Made by a program: the position numbers and the translations under genes | Source: Auanema rhodensis | Lineage: Eukaryota; Nematoda; Chromadorea; Rhabditida; Rhabditidae | Direction of reading: 5' to 3' | Length of the DNA: 64,000 nt | NCBI GenBank assembly: GCA_964057225.1 | Contig: OZ059900.1 | Span: 1,994,501-2,058,500, forward strand | In this document: positions 14,040-28,900 of the stretch, in pieces | How positions within the stretch are numbered: the stretch's first letter is position 1 | How the letters are laid out: every line of letters begins with the position of its first letter | The notes under the pieces: model-generated | The model's database searches: none | Told to the model about the DNA's origin: nothing | The model's input: the letters and a program-made list of their open reading frames with translations, nothing else

Positions 14040-14815
14040 TTAACACCATATACTCACCGATTTTTGGTACAAAATCTGTAATACTCGTAAATTTTGATCA
14101 TATTCGTTAAGATTTGAGAATCAAACATACAATACACAAAATCAGTCTATTTTTATGAGCTTGCACTGATATATATTCATTTTGATCAAAAAAGGTCGAA
14201 AATAGAAAGAATTTTTGAAATTTCCGAGTTTTGAGTCTAATTTGGCTAAATCGCTCATATATATGATCAAAAGCATAGTTTCACTGTCTATGATAACAAA
14301 AGTCTTCAAATATACACTAATAATGTGTAAATCACTGAATTTCACTCAAATAGCTTTACTACACTAAGTATGGTCGTTTTTATGCCTTTAACACCATATA
14401 CTCAACGATTTTTGGTACAAAATCTGTAATACTCGTAAATTTTGATCATATTCGTTAAGATTTGAGAATCAAACATACAATACACAAAATCAGTCTATTT
14501 TTATGAGCTTGCACTGATATATATTCATTTTGATCAAAAAAGGTCGAAAATAGAAAGAATTTTTGAAATTTCCGAGTTTTGAGTCTAATTTGGCTAAATC
14601 GCTCATATACATGATCAGAAGCATAGTTTTATTGTCTATGACAACAAAAGTCATCAATTAAACGCTAGTGATGTTTAAATACTGATTTTCGCTCAAATAG
14701 CATTACTACACTAAGTATGGTCGTTTTTATGCCTTTAACACCATATACTCACCGATTTTTGGTACAAAATCTGTAATACTCGTAAATTTTGATCATATTC
14801 GGTGAGATTCGAGAA

Positions 14816-16901
14816 TCAAACACACAATACACGAAATAAGTTTATTTTTACGAGTTTGCACTGATATTTATTCATTTTGATCAAAAAAGGTCGAAAATAG
14901 AAAGAATTTTTGAAATTTCCGAGTTTTGAGTCTAATTTGGCTAAATCGCTCATATATATGATCAAAAGCATAGTTTTATTGTCTATGACAACAAAAGTCA
15001 TCAATTAAACGCTAGTGATGTTTAAATACTGAATTTCGCTCCAATAGCATTACTACACTAAGTATGGTCGTTTTTATGCCTTTAACACCATATACTCACC
15101 GATTTTTGGTACAAAATCTGTAATACTCGTAAATTTTGATCATATTCGTTAAGATTTGAGAATCAAACATACAATACACAAAATCAGTCTATTTTTATGA
15201 GCTTGCACTGATATATATTCATTTTGATCAAAAAAGGTCGAAAATAGAAAGAATTTTTGAAATTTACGAGTTTTGAGTCTAATTTGGCTAAATCGCTCAT
15301 ATATATGATCAGAAGCATAGTTTTATTGTCTATGACAACAAAAGTCATTATTTAAACACTAATGATGTTTAAATCACTAAATTTCGCTCAAATAGCATTA
15401 CTACACTAAGTATGGTCGTTTTTATGCCTTTAACACCATATACTCACCGATTTTTGGTACAAAATCTGTAATACTTGTAAATTTTGATCATATTCGTTAA
15501 GATTCGAGAATCAAACACATAATACACGAAATAAGTCTATTTTTATGAGTTTGCACTGATATTTATTCATTTTGATCAAAAAAGGTCGAAAATAGAAAGA
15601 ATTTTTGAATTTTCCGAGTTTTGAGTCCAATTGGGCTAAATCGCTCATATATGTGATCAAAAGCATAGTTTTATTGTCTATGACAACAAAAGTCATCAAC
15701 TAAACGCTAATAATGTGTAAATCACTGAATTTCACTCAAATAGCTTTACTACACTAAGTATGGTCGTTTTTATGCCTTTAACAGCATATACTCACCGATT
15801 TTTGGTACAAAATCTGTAATACTCGTAAATTTTGATCATATTCGGTGAGATTCGAGAATCAAACACACAATACACGAAATAAGTTCATTTTTACGAGTTT
15901 GCACTGATATTTATTCATTTTGATCAAAAAAGGTCGAAAATAGAAAGAATTTTTGAAATTTCCGAGTTTTGAGTCTAATTTGGCTAAATCGCTCATATAT
16001 ATGATCAAAAGCATAGTTTTATTGTCTATGACAACAAAAGTCATAAATTAAACGCTAGTGATGTTTAAATACTGAATTTCGCTCAAATAGCATTACTACA
16101 CTAAGTATGGTCGTTTTTATGCCTTTAACACCATATACTCACCGATTTTTGGTACAAAATCTGTAATACTCGTAAATTTTGATCATATTCGTTAAGATTT
16201 GAGAATCAAACATACAATACACAAAATCAGTCTATTTTTATGAGCTTGCACTGATATATATTCATTTTGATCAAAAAAGGTCGAAAATAGAAAGAATTTT
16301 TGAAATTTACGAGTTTTGAGTCTAATTTGGCTAAATCGCTCATATATATGATCAGAAGCATAGTTTTATTGTCTATGACAACAAAAGTCATTAACTAAAC
16401 ACTAATGATGTTTAAATCACTAAATTTCGCTCAAATAGCATTACTACACTAAGTATGGTCGTTTTTATGCCTTTAATACCATATACTCACCGATTTTTGG
16501 TACAAAATCTGTAATACTTGTAAATTTTGATCATATTCGTTAAGATTCGAGAATCAAACACATAATACACGAAATAAGTCTATTTTTATGAGTTTGCACT
16601 GATATTTATTCATTTTGATCAAAAAAGGTCGAAAATAGAAAGAATTTTTGAATTTTCCGAGTTTTGAGTCCAATTGGGCTAAATCGCTCATATATATGAT
16701 CAAAAGCATAGTTTTATTGTCTATGACAACAAAAGTCATCAACTAAACGCTAATAATGTGTAAATCACTGAATTTCACTCAAATAGCTTTACTACACTAA
16801 GTATGGTCGTTTTTATGCCTTTAACACCATATACTCACCGATTTTTGGTACAAAATCTGTAATACTCGTAAATTTTGATCATATTCGTTAAGATTTGAGA
16901 A
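14816..16901. repeat. Trimer higher-order repeat, two copies (1,043 bp)
   Basis: A second, separate trimer duplication has a 1,043-base period. The copies match through most of their length but carry several private changes, for example GTCATTATTTAAACAC near 15344 against GTCATTAACTAAACAC near 16387, and ACAGCATATA near 15781 against ACACCATATA near 16824. It therefore looks older than the right-hand 8-mer and 9-mer duplications. Confidence 0.7.
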
Positions 16902-19900
16902 TCAAACATACAATACACAAAATCAGTCTATTTTTATGAGCTTGCACTGATATATATTCATTTTGATCAAAAAAGGTCGAAAATAGAAAGAATTTTTGAA
17001 ATTTCCGAGTTTTGAGTCTAATTTGGCTAAATCGCTCATATATATGATCAGAAGCATAGTTTTATTGTCAATGACAACAAAAATCATCAATTAAACGCTA
17101 GTGATGTTTAAATACTGATTTTCGCTCAAATAGCATTACTACACTAAGTATGGTCGTTTTTATGCCTTTAACACCATATACTCACCGATTTTTGGTACAA
17201 AATCTGTAATACTTGTAAATTTTGATCATATTCGTTAAGATTCGAGAATCAAACACATAATACACGAAATAAGTCTATTTTTACAAGTTTGCACTGATAT
17301 TTATTCATTTTGATCAAAAAAGATCGAAAATAGAAAGAATTTTTGAAATTTCCGAGTTTTGAGTCCAATTTGGCTAAATCGCTCATATATATGATCAAAA
17401 GCATAGTTTTATTGTCTATAACAACAAAAGTCATCAATTAAACGCTAGTGATGTTTTAATACTGAATTTCGCTCAAATAGCATTACTACACTAAGTATGG
17501 TCGTTTTTATGCCTTTAACACCATATACTCACCGATTTTTGGTACAAAATCTGTGATACTCGTAAATTTTGATCATATTCGGTGAGATTCGAGAATCAAA
17601 CACACAATACACGAAATAAGTTTATTTTGACGAGTTTGCACTGATATTTATTCATTTTGATCAAAAAAGGTCGAAAATAGAAAGATTTTTTGAAATTTCC
17701 GAGTTTTGAGTCTAATTTGGCTAAATCGCTCATATATATGATCAGAAGCATAGATGTATTGTCTATGACAACAAAAGTCATTAATTGAACACTAATGATG
17801 TTTAAATCACTGAATTTCGCTCAAATAGCATTACTACACTAAGGATGGTCGTTTTTATGCCTTTAACACCATATACTCACCGATTTTTGGTACAAAATCT
17901 GTGATACTCGTAAATTTTGATCATATTCGTTAAGATTCAAAAATCAAACACACAATACACGAAATAAGTTCATTTTTACAAGTTTGCACTGATATTTATT
18001 CATTTTGATCAAAAAAGGTCGAAAATAGAAAGAATTTTTGAATTTTCCGAGTTTTGAGTCCAATTGGGCTAAATCGCTCATATATATGATCAAAAGCATA
18101 GTTTTACTGTCTATGATAACAAAAGTCTTCAAATATACACTAATAATGATTAAATGACTGAATTTCACTCAAATAGCATTACTACACTAAGTATGGTCGT
18201 TTTTATGCCTTTAACACCATATACTCACCGATTTTTGGTACAAAATCTGTGATACTCGTAAATTTTGATCATATTCGGTGAGATTCGAGAATCAAACACA
18301 CAATACACGAAATAAGTTTATTTTTACGAGTTTGCACTGATATTTATTCATTTTGATCAAAAAAGGTCGAAAATAGAAAGAATTTTTGAAATTTCCGAGT
18401 TTTGAGTCTAATTTGGCTAAATCGCTCATATATATGATCAAAAGCATAGTTTTATTGTCTATGACAACAAAAGTCATCAATTAAACGCTAGTGATGTATA
18501 AATACTGAATTTCGCTCAAATAGCATTACTACACTAAGTATGGTCGTTTTTATGCCTTTAACACCATATACTCACCGATTTTTGGTACAAAATCTGTAAT
18601 ACTCGTAAATTTTGATCATATTCGTTAAGATTTGAGGATCAAACATACAATACACAAAATCAGTCTATTTTTATGAGCTTGCACTGATATATATTCATTT
18701 TGATCAAAAAAGGTCGAAAATAGAAAGAATTTTTGAAATTTACGAGTTTTGAGTCTAATTTGGCTAAATCGCTCATATATATGATCAGAAGCATAGTTTT
18801 ATTGTCTATGACAACAAAAGTCATTAATTAAACACTAATAATGATTAAATCACTGAATTTCACTCAAATAGCATTACTACACTAAGTATGGTCGTTTTTA
18901 TGCCTTTAACACCATATACTCACCGATTTTTGGTACAAAATCTGTGATACTCGTAAATTTTGATCATATTCGGTGAGATTCGAGAATCAAACACACAATA
19001 CACGAAATAAGTTTATTTTTACGAGTTTGCACTGATATTTATTCATTTTGATCAAAAAAGGTCGAAAATAGAAAGAATTTTTGAAATTTCCGAGTTTTGA
19101 GTCTAATTTGGCTAAATCGCTCATATACATGATCAGAAGCATAGTTTTATTGTCTATGACAACAAAAGTCATCAATTAAACGCTAGTAATGTTTAAATAC
19201 TGATTTTCGCTCAAATAGCATTACTACACTAAGTATGGTCGTTTTTATGCCTTTAACACCATATACTCACCGATTTTTGGTACAAAATCTGTAATACTCG
19301 TAAATTTTGATCATATTCGTTAAGATTTGAGAATCAAACATACAATACACAAAGTCAGTCTATTTTTATGAGCTTGCACTGATATATATTCATTTTGATC
19401 AAAACAGGTCGAAAATAGAAAGAATTTTGGAAATGTCCGAGTTTTGAGTCCAATTTGGCTAAATCGCTCATATATATGATCAAAAGCATAGTTTTATTGT
19501 CTATAACAACAAAAGTCATCAATTAAACGCTAGTGATGTTTAAATACTGATTTTCGCTCAAATAGCATTACTACACTAAGTATGGTCGTTTTTATGCCTT
19601 TAACACCATATACTCACCGATTTTTGGTACAAAATCTGTAATACTTGTAAATTTTGATCATATTCGTTAAGATTCGAGAATCAAACACATAATACACGAA
19701 ATAAGTCTATTTTTATGAGTTTGCACTGATATTTATTCATTTTGATCAAAAAAGGTCGAAAATAGAAAGAATTTTTGAATTTTCCGAGTTTTGAGTCCAA
19801 TTGGGCTAAATCGCTCATATATATGATCAAAAGCATAGTTTTACTGTCTATGATAACAAAAGTCTTCAAACATACACTAATAATGATTTAATCACTGAAT

Positions 19901-20028
19901 TTCACTCAAATAGCATTACTACACTAAGTATGGTCGTTTTTATGCCTTTAACACCATATACTCACCGATTTTTGGTACAAAATCTGTGATACTCGTAAAT
20001 TCTGATCATATTCGGTGAGATTCGAGAA

Positions 20029-23000
20029 TCAAACACACAATACACGAAATAAGTTTATTTTTACGAGTTTGCACTGATATTTATTCATTTTGATCAATAA
20101 AGGTCGAAAATAGAAAGAATTTTTGAAATTTCCGAGTTTTGAGTCTAATTTGGCTAAATCGCTCATATATATGATCAAAAGCATAGTTTTACTGTCTATG
20201 ATAACAAAAGTCTTCAAATATACACTAATAATGTGTAAATCACTGAATTTCACTCAAATAGCATTACTACACTAAGTATGGTCGTTTTTATGCCTTTAAC
20301 ACCATATACTCACCGATTTTTGGTACAAAATCTGTAATACTCGTAAATTTTGATCATATTCGTTAAGATTTGAGAATCAAACATACAATACACAAAATCA
20401 GTCTATTTTTATGAGCTTGCACTGATATATATTCATTTTGATCAAAAAAGGTCGAAAATAGAAAGAATTTTTGAAATTTACGAGTTTTGAATCTAATTTG
20501 GCTAAATCGCTCATATATATGATCAAAAGCATAGTTTTACTGTCTATGATAACAAAAGTCTTCAAATATACACTAATAATGATTAAATCACTGAATTTCA
20601 CTCAAATAGCATTACTACACTAAGTATGGTCGTTTTTATGCCTTTAACACCATATACTCACCGATTTTTGGTACAAAATCTGTGATACTCGTAAATTTTG
20701 ATCATATTCGGTGAGATTCGAGAATCAAACACACAATACACGAAATAAGTTTATTTTTACGAGTTTGCACTGATATTTATTCATTTTGATCAAAAAAGGT
20801 CGAAAATAGAAAGAATTTTTGAAATTTCCGAGTTTTGAGTCTAATTTGGCTAAATCGCTCATATACATGATCAGAAGCATAGTTTTATTGTCTATGACAA
20901 CAAAAGTCATCAATTAAACGCTAGTGATGTTTAAATACTGATTTTCGCTCAAATAGCATTACTACACTAAGTATGGTCGTTTTTATGCCTTTAACACCAT
21001 ATACTCACCGATTTTTGGTACAAAATCTGTAATACTCGTAAATTTTGATCATATTCGTTAAGATTTATGAATCAAACATACAATACACAAAATCAGTCTA
21101 TTTTTATAAGCTTGCACTGATATATATTCATTTTGATCAAAAAAGGTCGAAAATAGAAAGAATTTTTGAAATTTCCGAGTTTTGAGTCTAATTTGGCTAA
21201 ATCGCTCATATACATGATCAGAAGCATAGTTTCATTGTCTATGACAACAAAAGTCATCAATTAAACGCTAGTGATGTTTAAATACTGATTTTCGCTCAAA
21301 TAGCATTACTACACTAAGTATGGTCGTTTTTATGCCTTTAACACCATATACTCACCGATTTTTGGTACAAAATCTGTAATACTCGTAAATTTTGATCATA
21401 TTCGTTAATATTTAAGAATCAAACATACAATACACGAAATAAGTTTATTTTTACGAGTTTGCACTGATATTTATTCATTTTGATCAAAAAAGGTCGAAAA
21501 TAGAAAGAATTTTTGAAATTTCCGAGTTTTGAGTCTAATTTGGCTAAATCGCTCATATATATGATCAGAAGCATAGTTTTATTGTCTATGATAACAAAAG
21601 TCTTCAAATATACACTAATAATGATTTAATCACTGAATTTCACTCAAATAGCATTACTACACTAAGTATGGTCGTTTTTATGGCTTTAACACCATATACT
21701 CACCGATTTTTGGTACAAAATCTGTAATACTCGTAAATTTTGATCATATTCGTTAAGATTTGAAAATCAAACACACAATAAACAAAATCAGTCTATTTTT
21801 ATGAGTTTGCACTGATATATATTCATTTTGATCAAAAAAGGTCGAAAATAGAAAGAATTTTTGAATTTTCCGAGTTTTGAGTCCAATTGGGCTAAATCGC
21901 TCATATATATGATCAAAAGCATAGTTTTACTGTCTATGATAACAAAAGTCTTCAAATATACACTAATAATGATTTAATCACTGAATTTCACTCAAATAGC
22001 ATTACTACACTAAGTATGGTCGTTTTTATGCCTTTAACACCATATACTCACCGATTTTTGGTACAAAATCTGTGATACTCGTAAATTTTGATCATATCCG
22101 GTGAGATTCGAGGATCGAACACACAATACACGAAATAAGTTTATTTTTACGAGTTTGCACTGATATTTATTCATTTTTATCAAAAAAGGTCGAAAATAGA
22201 AAGAATTTTTGAAATTTCCGAGTTTTGAGTCTAATTTGGCTAAATCGCTCATATACATGATCAGAAGCATAGTTTTATTGTCTATGACAACAAAAGTCAT
22301 CAATTAAACGCTAGTGATGTTTAAATACTGATTTTCGCTCAAATAGCATTACTACACTAAGTATGGTCGTTTTTATGCCTTTAACACCATATACTCACCG
22401 ATTTTTGGTACAAAATCTGTAATACTCGTAAATTTTGATCATATTCGTTAAGATTTAAGAATCAAACATACAATACACAAAATCAGTCTATTTTTATAAG
22501 CTTGCACTGATATATATTCATTTTGATCAAAAAAGGTCGAAAATAGAAAGAATTTTTGAAATTTCCGAGTTTTGAGTCTAATTTGGCTAAATCGCTCATA
22601 TACATGATCAGAAGCATAGTTTCATTGTCTATGACAACAAAAGTCATCAATTAAACGCTAGTGATGTTTAAATACTGATTTTCGCTCAAATAGCATTACT
22701 ACACTAAGTATGGTCGTTTTTATGCCTTTAACACCATATACTCACCGGTTTTTGGTACAAAATCTGTAATACTCGTAAATTTTGATCATATTCGTTAATA
22801 TTTAAGAATCAAACATACAATACACGAAATAAGTTTATTTTTACGAGTTTGCACTGATATTTATTCATTTTGATCAAAAAAGGTCGAAAATAGAAAGAAT
22901 TTTTGAAATTTCCGAGTTTTGAGTCTAATTTGGCTAAATCGCTCATATATATGATCAGAAGCATAGTTTTATTGTCTATGATAACAAAAGTCTTCAAATA

Positions 23001-25930
23001 TACACTAATAATGATTTAATCACTGAATTTCACTCAAATAGCATTACTACACTAAGTATGGTCGTTTTTATGGCTTTAACACCATATACTCACCGATTTT
23101 TGGTACAAAATCTGTAATACTCGTAAATTTTGATCATATTCGTTAAGATTTGAAAATCAAACACACAATAAACAAAATCAGTCTATTTTTATGAGTTTGC
23201 ACTGATATATATTCATTTTGATCAAAAAAGGTCGAAAATAGAAAGAATTTTTGAATTTTCCGAGTTTTGAGTCCAATTGGGCTAAATCGCTCATATATAT
23301 GATCAAAAGCATAGTTTTACTGTCTATGATAACAAAAGTCTTCAAATATACACTAATAATGATTTAATCACTGAATTTCACTCAAATAGCATTACTACAC
23401 TAAGTATGGTCGTTTTTATGCCTTTAACACCATATACTCACCGATTTTTGGTACAAAATCTGTGATACTCGTAAATTTTGATCATATCCGGTGAGATTCG
23501 AGGATCGAACACACAATACACGAAATAAGTTTATTTTTACGAGTTTGCACTGATATTTATTCATTTTTATCAAAAAAGGTCGAAAATAGAAAGAATTTTT
23601 GAAATTTCCGAGTTTTGAGTCTAATTTGGCTAAATCGCTCATATATATGATCAAAAGCATAGTTTTACTGTCTATGATAACAAAAGTCTTCAAATATACA
23701 CTAATAATGATTAAATCACTGAATTTCACTCAAATAGCATTACTACACTAAGTATGGTCGTTTTTATGCCTTTAACACCATATACTCACCGATTTTTGGT
23801 ACAAAATCTGTAATACTCGTAAATTTTGATCATATTCGTTAAGATTTGAAAATCAAACACACAATAAACAAAATCAGTCTATTTTTATGAGTTTGCACTG
23901 ATATATATTCATTTTGATCAAAAAAGGTCGAAAATAGAAAGAATTTTTGAATTTTCCGAGTTTTGAGTCCAATTGGGCTAAATCGCTCATATATATGATC
24001 AAAAGCATAGTTTTACTGTCTATGATAACAAAAGTCTTCAAATATACACTAATAATGATTAAATCACTGAAATTCACTCAAATAGCATTACTACACTAAG
24101 TATGGTCGTTTTTATGCCTTTAACACCATATACTCACCGATTTTTGGTACAAAATCTGTGATACTCGTAAATTTTGATCATATTCGGTGAGATTTGAGAA
24201 TCAAACACACAATACACAAAATCAGTCTATTTTTATGAGTTTACACTGATATATATTCATTTTCATCAAAAAAGGTCGAAAATAGAAAGAATTTTTGAAA
24301 TTTCCGAGTTTTGAGTCTAATTTGGCTAAATCGCTCATATACATGATCAGAAGCATAGTTTCATTGTCTATGACAACAAAAGTCATCAATTAAACGCTAG
24401 TGATGTTTAAATACTGATTTTCGCTCAAATAGCATTACTACACTAAGTATGGTCGTTTTTATGCCTTTAACACCATATACTCACCGGTTTTTGGTACAAA
24501 ATCTGTAATACTCGTAAATTTTGATCATATTCGTTAATATTTAAGAATCAAACATACAATACACGAAATAAGTTTATTTTTACGAGTTTGCACTGATATT
24601 TATTCATTTTGATCAAAAAAGGTCGAAAATAGAAAGAATTTTTGAAATTTCCGAGTTTTGAGTCTAATTTGGCTAAATCGCTCATATATATGATCAGAAG
24701 CATAGTTTTATTGTCTATGATAACAAAAGTCTTCAAATATACACTAATAATGATTTAATCACTGAATTTCACTCAAATAGCATTACTACACTAAGTATGG
24801 TCGTTTTTATGGCTTTAACACCATATACTCACCGATTTTTGGTACAAAATCTGTAATACTCGTAAATTTTGATCATATTCGTTAAGATTTGAAAATCAAA
24901 CACACAATAAACAAAATCAGTCTATTTTTATGAGTTTGCACTGATATATATTCATTTTGATCAAAAAAGGTCGAAAATAGAAAGAATTTTTGAATTTTCC
25001 GAGTTTTGAGTCCAATTGGGCTAAATCGCTCATATATATGATCAAAAGCATAGTTTTACTGTCTATGATAACAAAAGTCTTCAAATATACACTAATAATG
25101 ATTTAATCACTGAATTTCACTCAAATAGCATTACTACACTAAGTATGGTCGTTTTTATGCCTTTAACACCATATACTCACCGATTTTTGGTACAAAATCT
25201 GTGATACTCGTAAATTTTGATCATATCCGGTGAGATTCGAGGATCGAACACACAATACACGAAATAAGTTTATTTTTACGAGTTTGCACTGATATTTATT
25301 CATTTTTATCAAAAAAGGTCGAAAATAGAAAGAATTTTTGAAATTTCCGAGTTTTGAGTCTAATTTGGCTAAATCGCTCATATATATGATCAAAAGCATA
25401 GTTTTACTGTCTATGATAACAAAAGTCTTCAAATATACACTAATAATGATTAAATCACTGAATTTCACTCAAATAGCATTACTACACTAAGTATGGTCGT
25501 TTTTATGCCTTTAACACCATATACTCACCGATTTTTGGTACAAAATCTGTAATACTCGTAAATTTTGATCATATTCGTTAAGATTTGAAAATCAAACACA
25601 CAATAAACAAAATCAGTCTATTTTTATGAGTTTGCACTGATATATATTCATTTTGATCAAAAAAGGTCGAAAATAGAAAGAATTTTTGAATTTTCCGAGT
25701 TTTGAGTCCAATTGGGCTAAATCGCTCATATATATGATCAAAAGCATAGTTTTACTGTCTATGATAACAAAAGTCTTCAAATATACACTAATAATGATTA
25801 AATCACTGAAATTCACTCAAATAGCATTACTACACTAAGTATGGTCGTTTTTATGCCTTTAACACCATATACTCACCGATTTTTGGTACAAAATCTGTGA
25901 TACTCGTAAATTTTGATCATATTCGGTGAG
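20029..25930. repeat. Tetramer and pentamer higher-order repeats (1,390 and 1,739 bp)
   Basis: Overlapping duplications make up this region. A four-monomer step of 1,390 bases links about 21150-22240 to about 22540-23630. A five-monomer step of 1,739 bases links about 22550-24190 to about 24289-25930. Rare variants support both: TTTATGGCTTTAACACC near 21679, 23069 and 24808, CACCGGTTTTTGG near 22743 and 24482, and CGTTAATATTTAAG near 21406, 22796 and 24535. Boundaries fall inside monomers. Confidence 0.8.
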
Positions 25931-28900
25931 ATTCGAGAATCAAACACACAATACACGAAATAAGTTTATTTTTACGAGTTTGCACTGATATTTATTCATT
26001 TTGATCAAAAAAGGTCGAAAATAGAAAGAATTTTTGAAATTTCCGAGTTTTGAGTCTAATTTGGCTAAATCGCTCATATATATGATCAAAAGCATAGTTT
26101 TATTGTCTATGACAACAAAAGTCATCAATTAAACGCTAGTGATGTTTAAATACTGAATTTCGCTCAAATAGCATTACTACACTAAGTATGGTCGTTTTTA
26201 TGCCTTTAACACCATATACTCACCGATTTTTGGTACAAAATCTGTAATACTCGTAAATTTTGATCATATTCGTTAAGATTTGAGGATCAAACATACAATA
26301 CACAAAATCAGTCTATTTTTATGAGCTTGCACTGATATATATTCATTTTGATCAAAAAAGGTCGAAAATAGAAAGAATTTTTGAAATTTACGAGTTTTGA
26401 ATCTAATTTGGCTAAATCGCTCATATATATGATCAAAAGCATAGTTTTACTGTCTATGATAACAAAAGTCTTCAAATATACACTAATAATGATTAAATCA
26501 CTGAATTTCACTCAAATAGCATTACTACACTAAGTATGGTCGTTTTTATGCCTTTAACACCATATACTCACCGATTTTTGGTACAAAATCTGTGATACTC
26601 GTAAATTTTGATCATATTCGGTGAGATTCGAGAATCAAACACACAATACACGAAATAAGTTTATTTTTACGAGTTTGCACTGATATTTATTCATTTTGAT
26701 CAAAAAAGGTCGAAAATAGAAAGAATTTTTGAAATTTCCGAGTTTTGAGTCTAATTTGGCTAAATCGCTCATATACATGATCAGAAGCATAGTTTTATCG
26801 TCTATGACAACAAAAGTCATCAATTAAACGCTAGTAATGTTTAAATACTGATTTTCGCTCAAATAGCATTACTACACTAAGTATGGTCGTTTTTATGCCT
26901 TTAACACCATATACTCACCGATTTTTGGTACAAAATCTGTAATACTCGTAAATTTTGATCATATTCGTTAAGATTTGAGAATCAAACATACAATACACAA
27001 AATCAGTCTATTTTTATGAGCTTGCACTGATATATATTCATTTTGATCAAAAAAGGTCGAAAATAGAAAGAATTTTTGAAATTTACGAGTTTTGAGTCTA
27101 ATTTGGCTAAATCGCTCATATATATGATCAGAAGCATAGTTTTATTGTCTATGACAACAAAAGTCATTAGTTAAACACTAATGATGTTTAAATCACTAAA
27201 TTTCGCTCAAATAGCATTACTACACTAAGTATGGTCGTTTTTATGCCTTTAACACCATATACTCACCGATTTTTGGTACAAAATCTGTAATACTTGTAAA
27301 TTTTGATCATATTCGTTAAGATTCGAGAATCAAACACATAATACACGAAATAAGTCTATTTTTACGAGTTTGCACTGATATTTATTCATTTTGATCAAAA
27401 AAGGTCGAAAATAGAAAGAATTTTTGAAATTTCCGAGTTTTGAGTCTAATTTGGCTAAATCGCTCATATATATGATCAAAAGCATAGTTTTACTGTCTAT
27501 GATAACAAAAGTCTTCAAATATACACTAATAATGTGTAAATCACTGAATTTCACTCAAATAGCATTACTACACTAAGTATGGTCGTTTTTATGCCTTTAA
27601 CACCATATACTCACCGATTTTTGGTACAAAATCTGTAATACTCGTAAATTTTGATCATATTCGTTAAGATTTGAGAATCAAACATACAATACACAAAATC
27701 AGTCTATTTTTATGAGCTTGCACTGATATATATTCATTTTGATCAAAAAAGGTCGAAAATAGAAAGAATTTTTGAAATTTACGAGTTTTGAATCTAATTT
27801 GGCTAAATCGCTCATATATATGATCAAAAGCATAGTTTTACTGTCTATGATAACAAAAGTCTTCAAATATACACTAATAATGATTAAATCACTGAATTTC
27901 ACTCAAATAGCATTACTACACTAAGTATGGTCGTTTTTATGCCTTTAACACCATATACTCACCGATTTTTGGTACAAAATCTGTGATACTCGTAAATTTT
28001 GATCATATTCGGTGAGATTCGAGAATCAAACACACAATACACGAAATAAGTTTATTTTTACGAGTTTGCACTGATATTTATTCATTTTGATCAAAAAAGG
28101 TCGAAAATAGAAAGAATTTTTGAAATTTCCGAGTTTTGAGTCTAATTTGGCTAAATCGCTCATATACATGATCAGAAGCATAGTTTTATTGTCTATGACA
28201 ACAAAAGTCATCAATTAAACGCTAGTGATGTTTAAATACTGATTTTCGCTCAAATAGCATTACTACACTAAGTATGGTCGTTTTTATGCCTTTAACACCA
28301 TATACTCACCGATTTTTGGTACAAAATCTGTAATACTCGTAAATTTTGATCATATTCGTTAAGATTTAAGAATCAAACATACAATACACAAAATCAGTCT
28401 ATTTTTATAAGCTTGCACTGATATATATTCATTTTGATCAAAAAAGGTCGAAAATAGAAAGAATTTTTGAAATTTCCGAGTTTTGAGTCTAATTTGGCTA
28501 AATCGCTCATATACATGATCAGAAGCATAGTTTCATTGTCTATGACAACAAAAGTCATCAATTAAACGCTAGTGATGTTTAAATACTGATTTTCGCTCAA
28601 ATAGCATTACTACACTAAGTATGGTCGTTTTTATGCCTTTAACACCATATACTCACCGATTTTTGGTACAAAATCTGTAATACTCGTAAATTTTGATCAT
28701 ATTCGTTAATATTTAAGAATCAAACATACAATACACGAAATAAGTTTATTTTTACGAGTTTGCACTGATATTTATTCATTTTGATCAAAAAAGGTCGAAA
28801 ATAGAAAGAATTTTTGAAATTTCCGAGTTTTGAGTCTAATTTGGCTAAATCGCTCATATATATGATCAGAAGCATAGTTTTATTGTCTATGATAACAAAA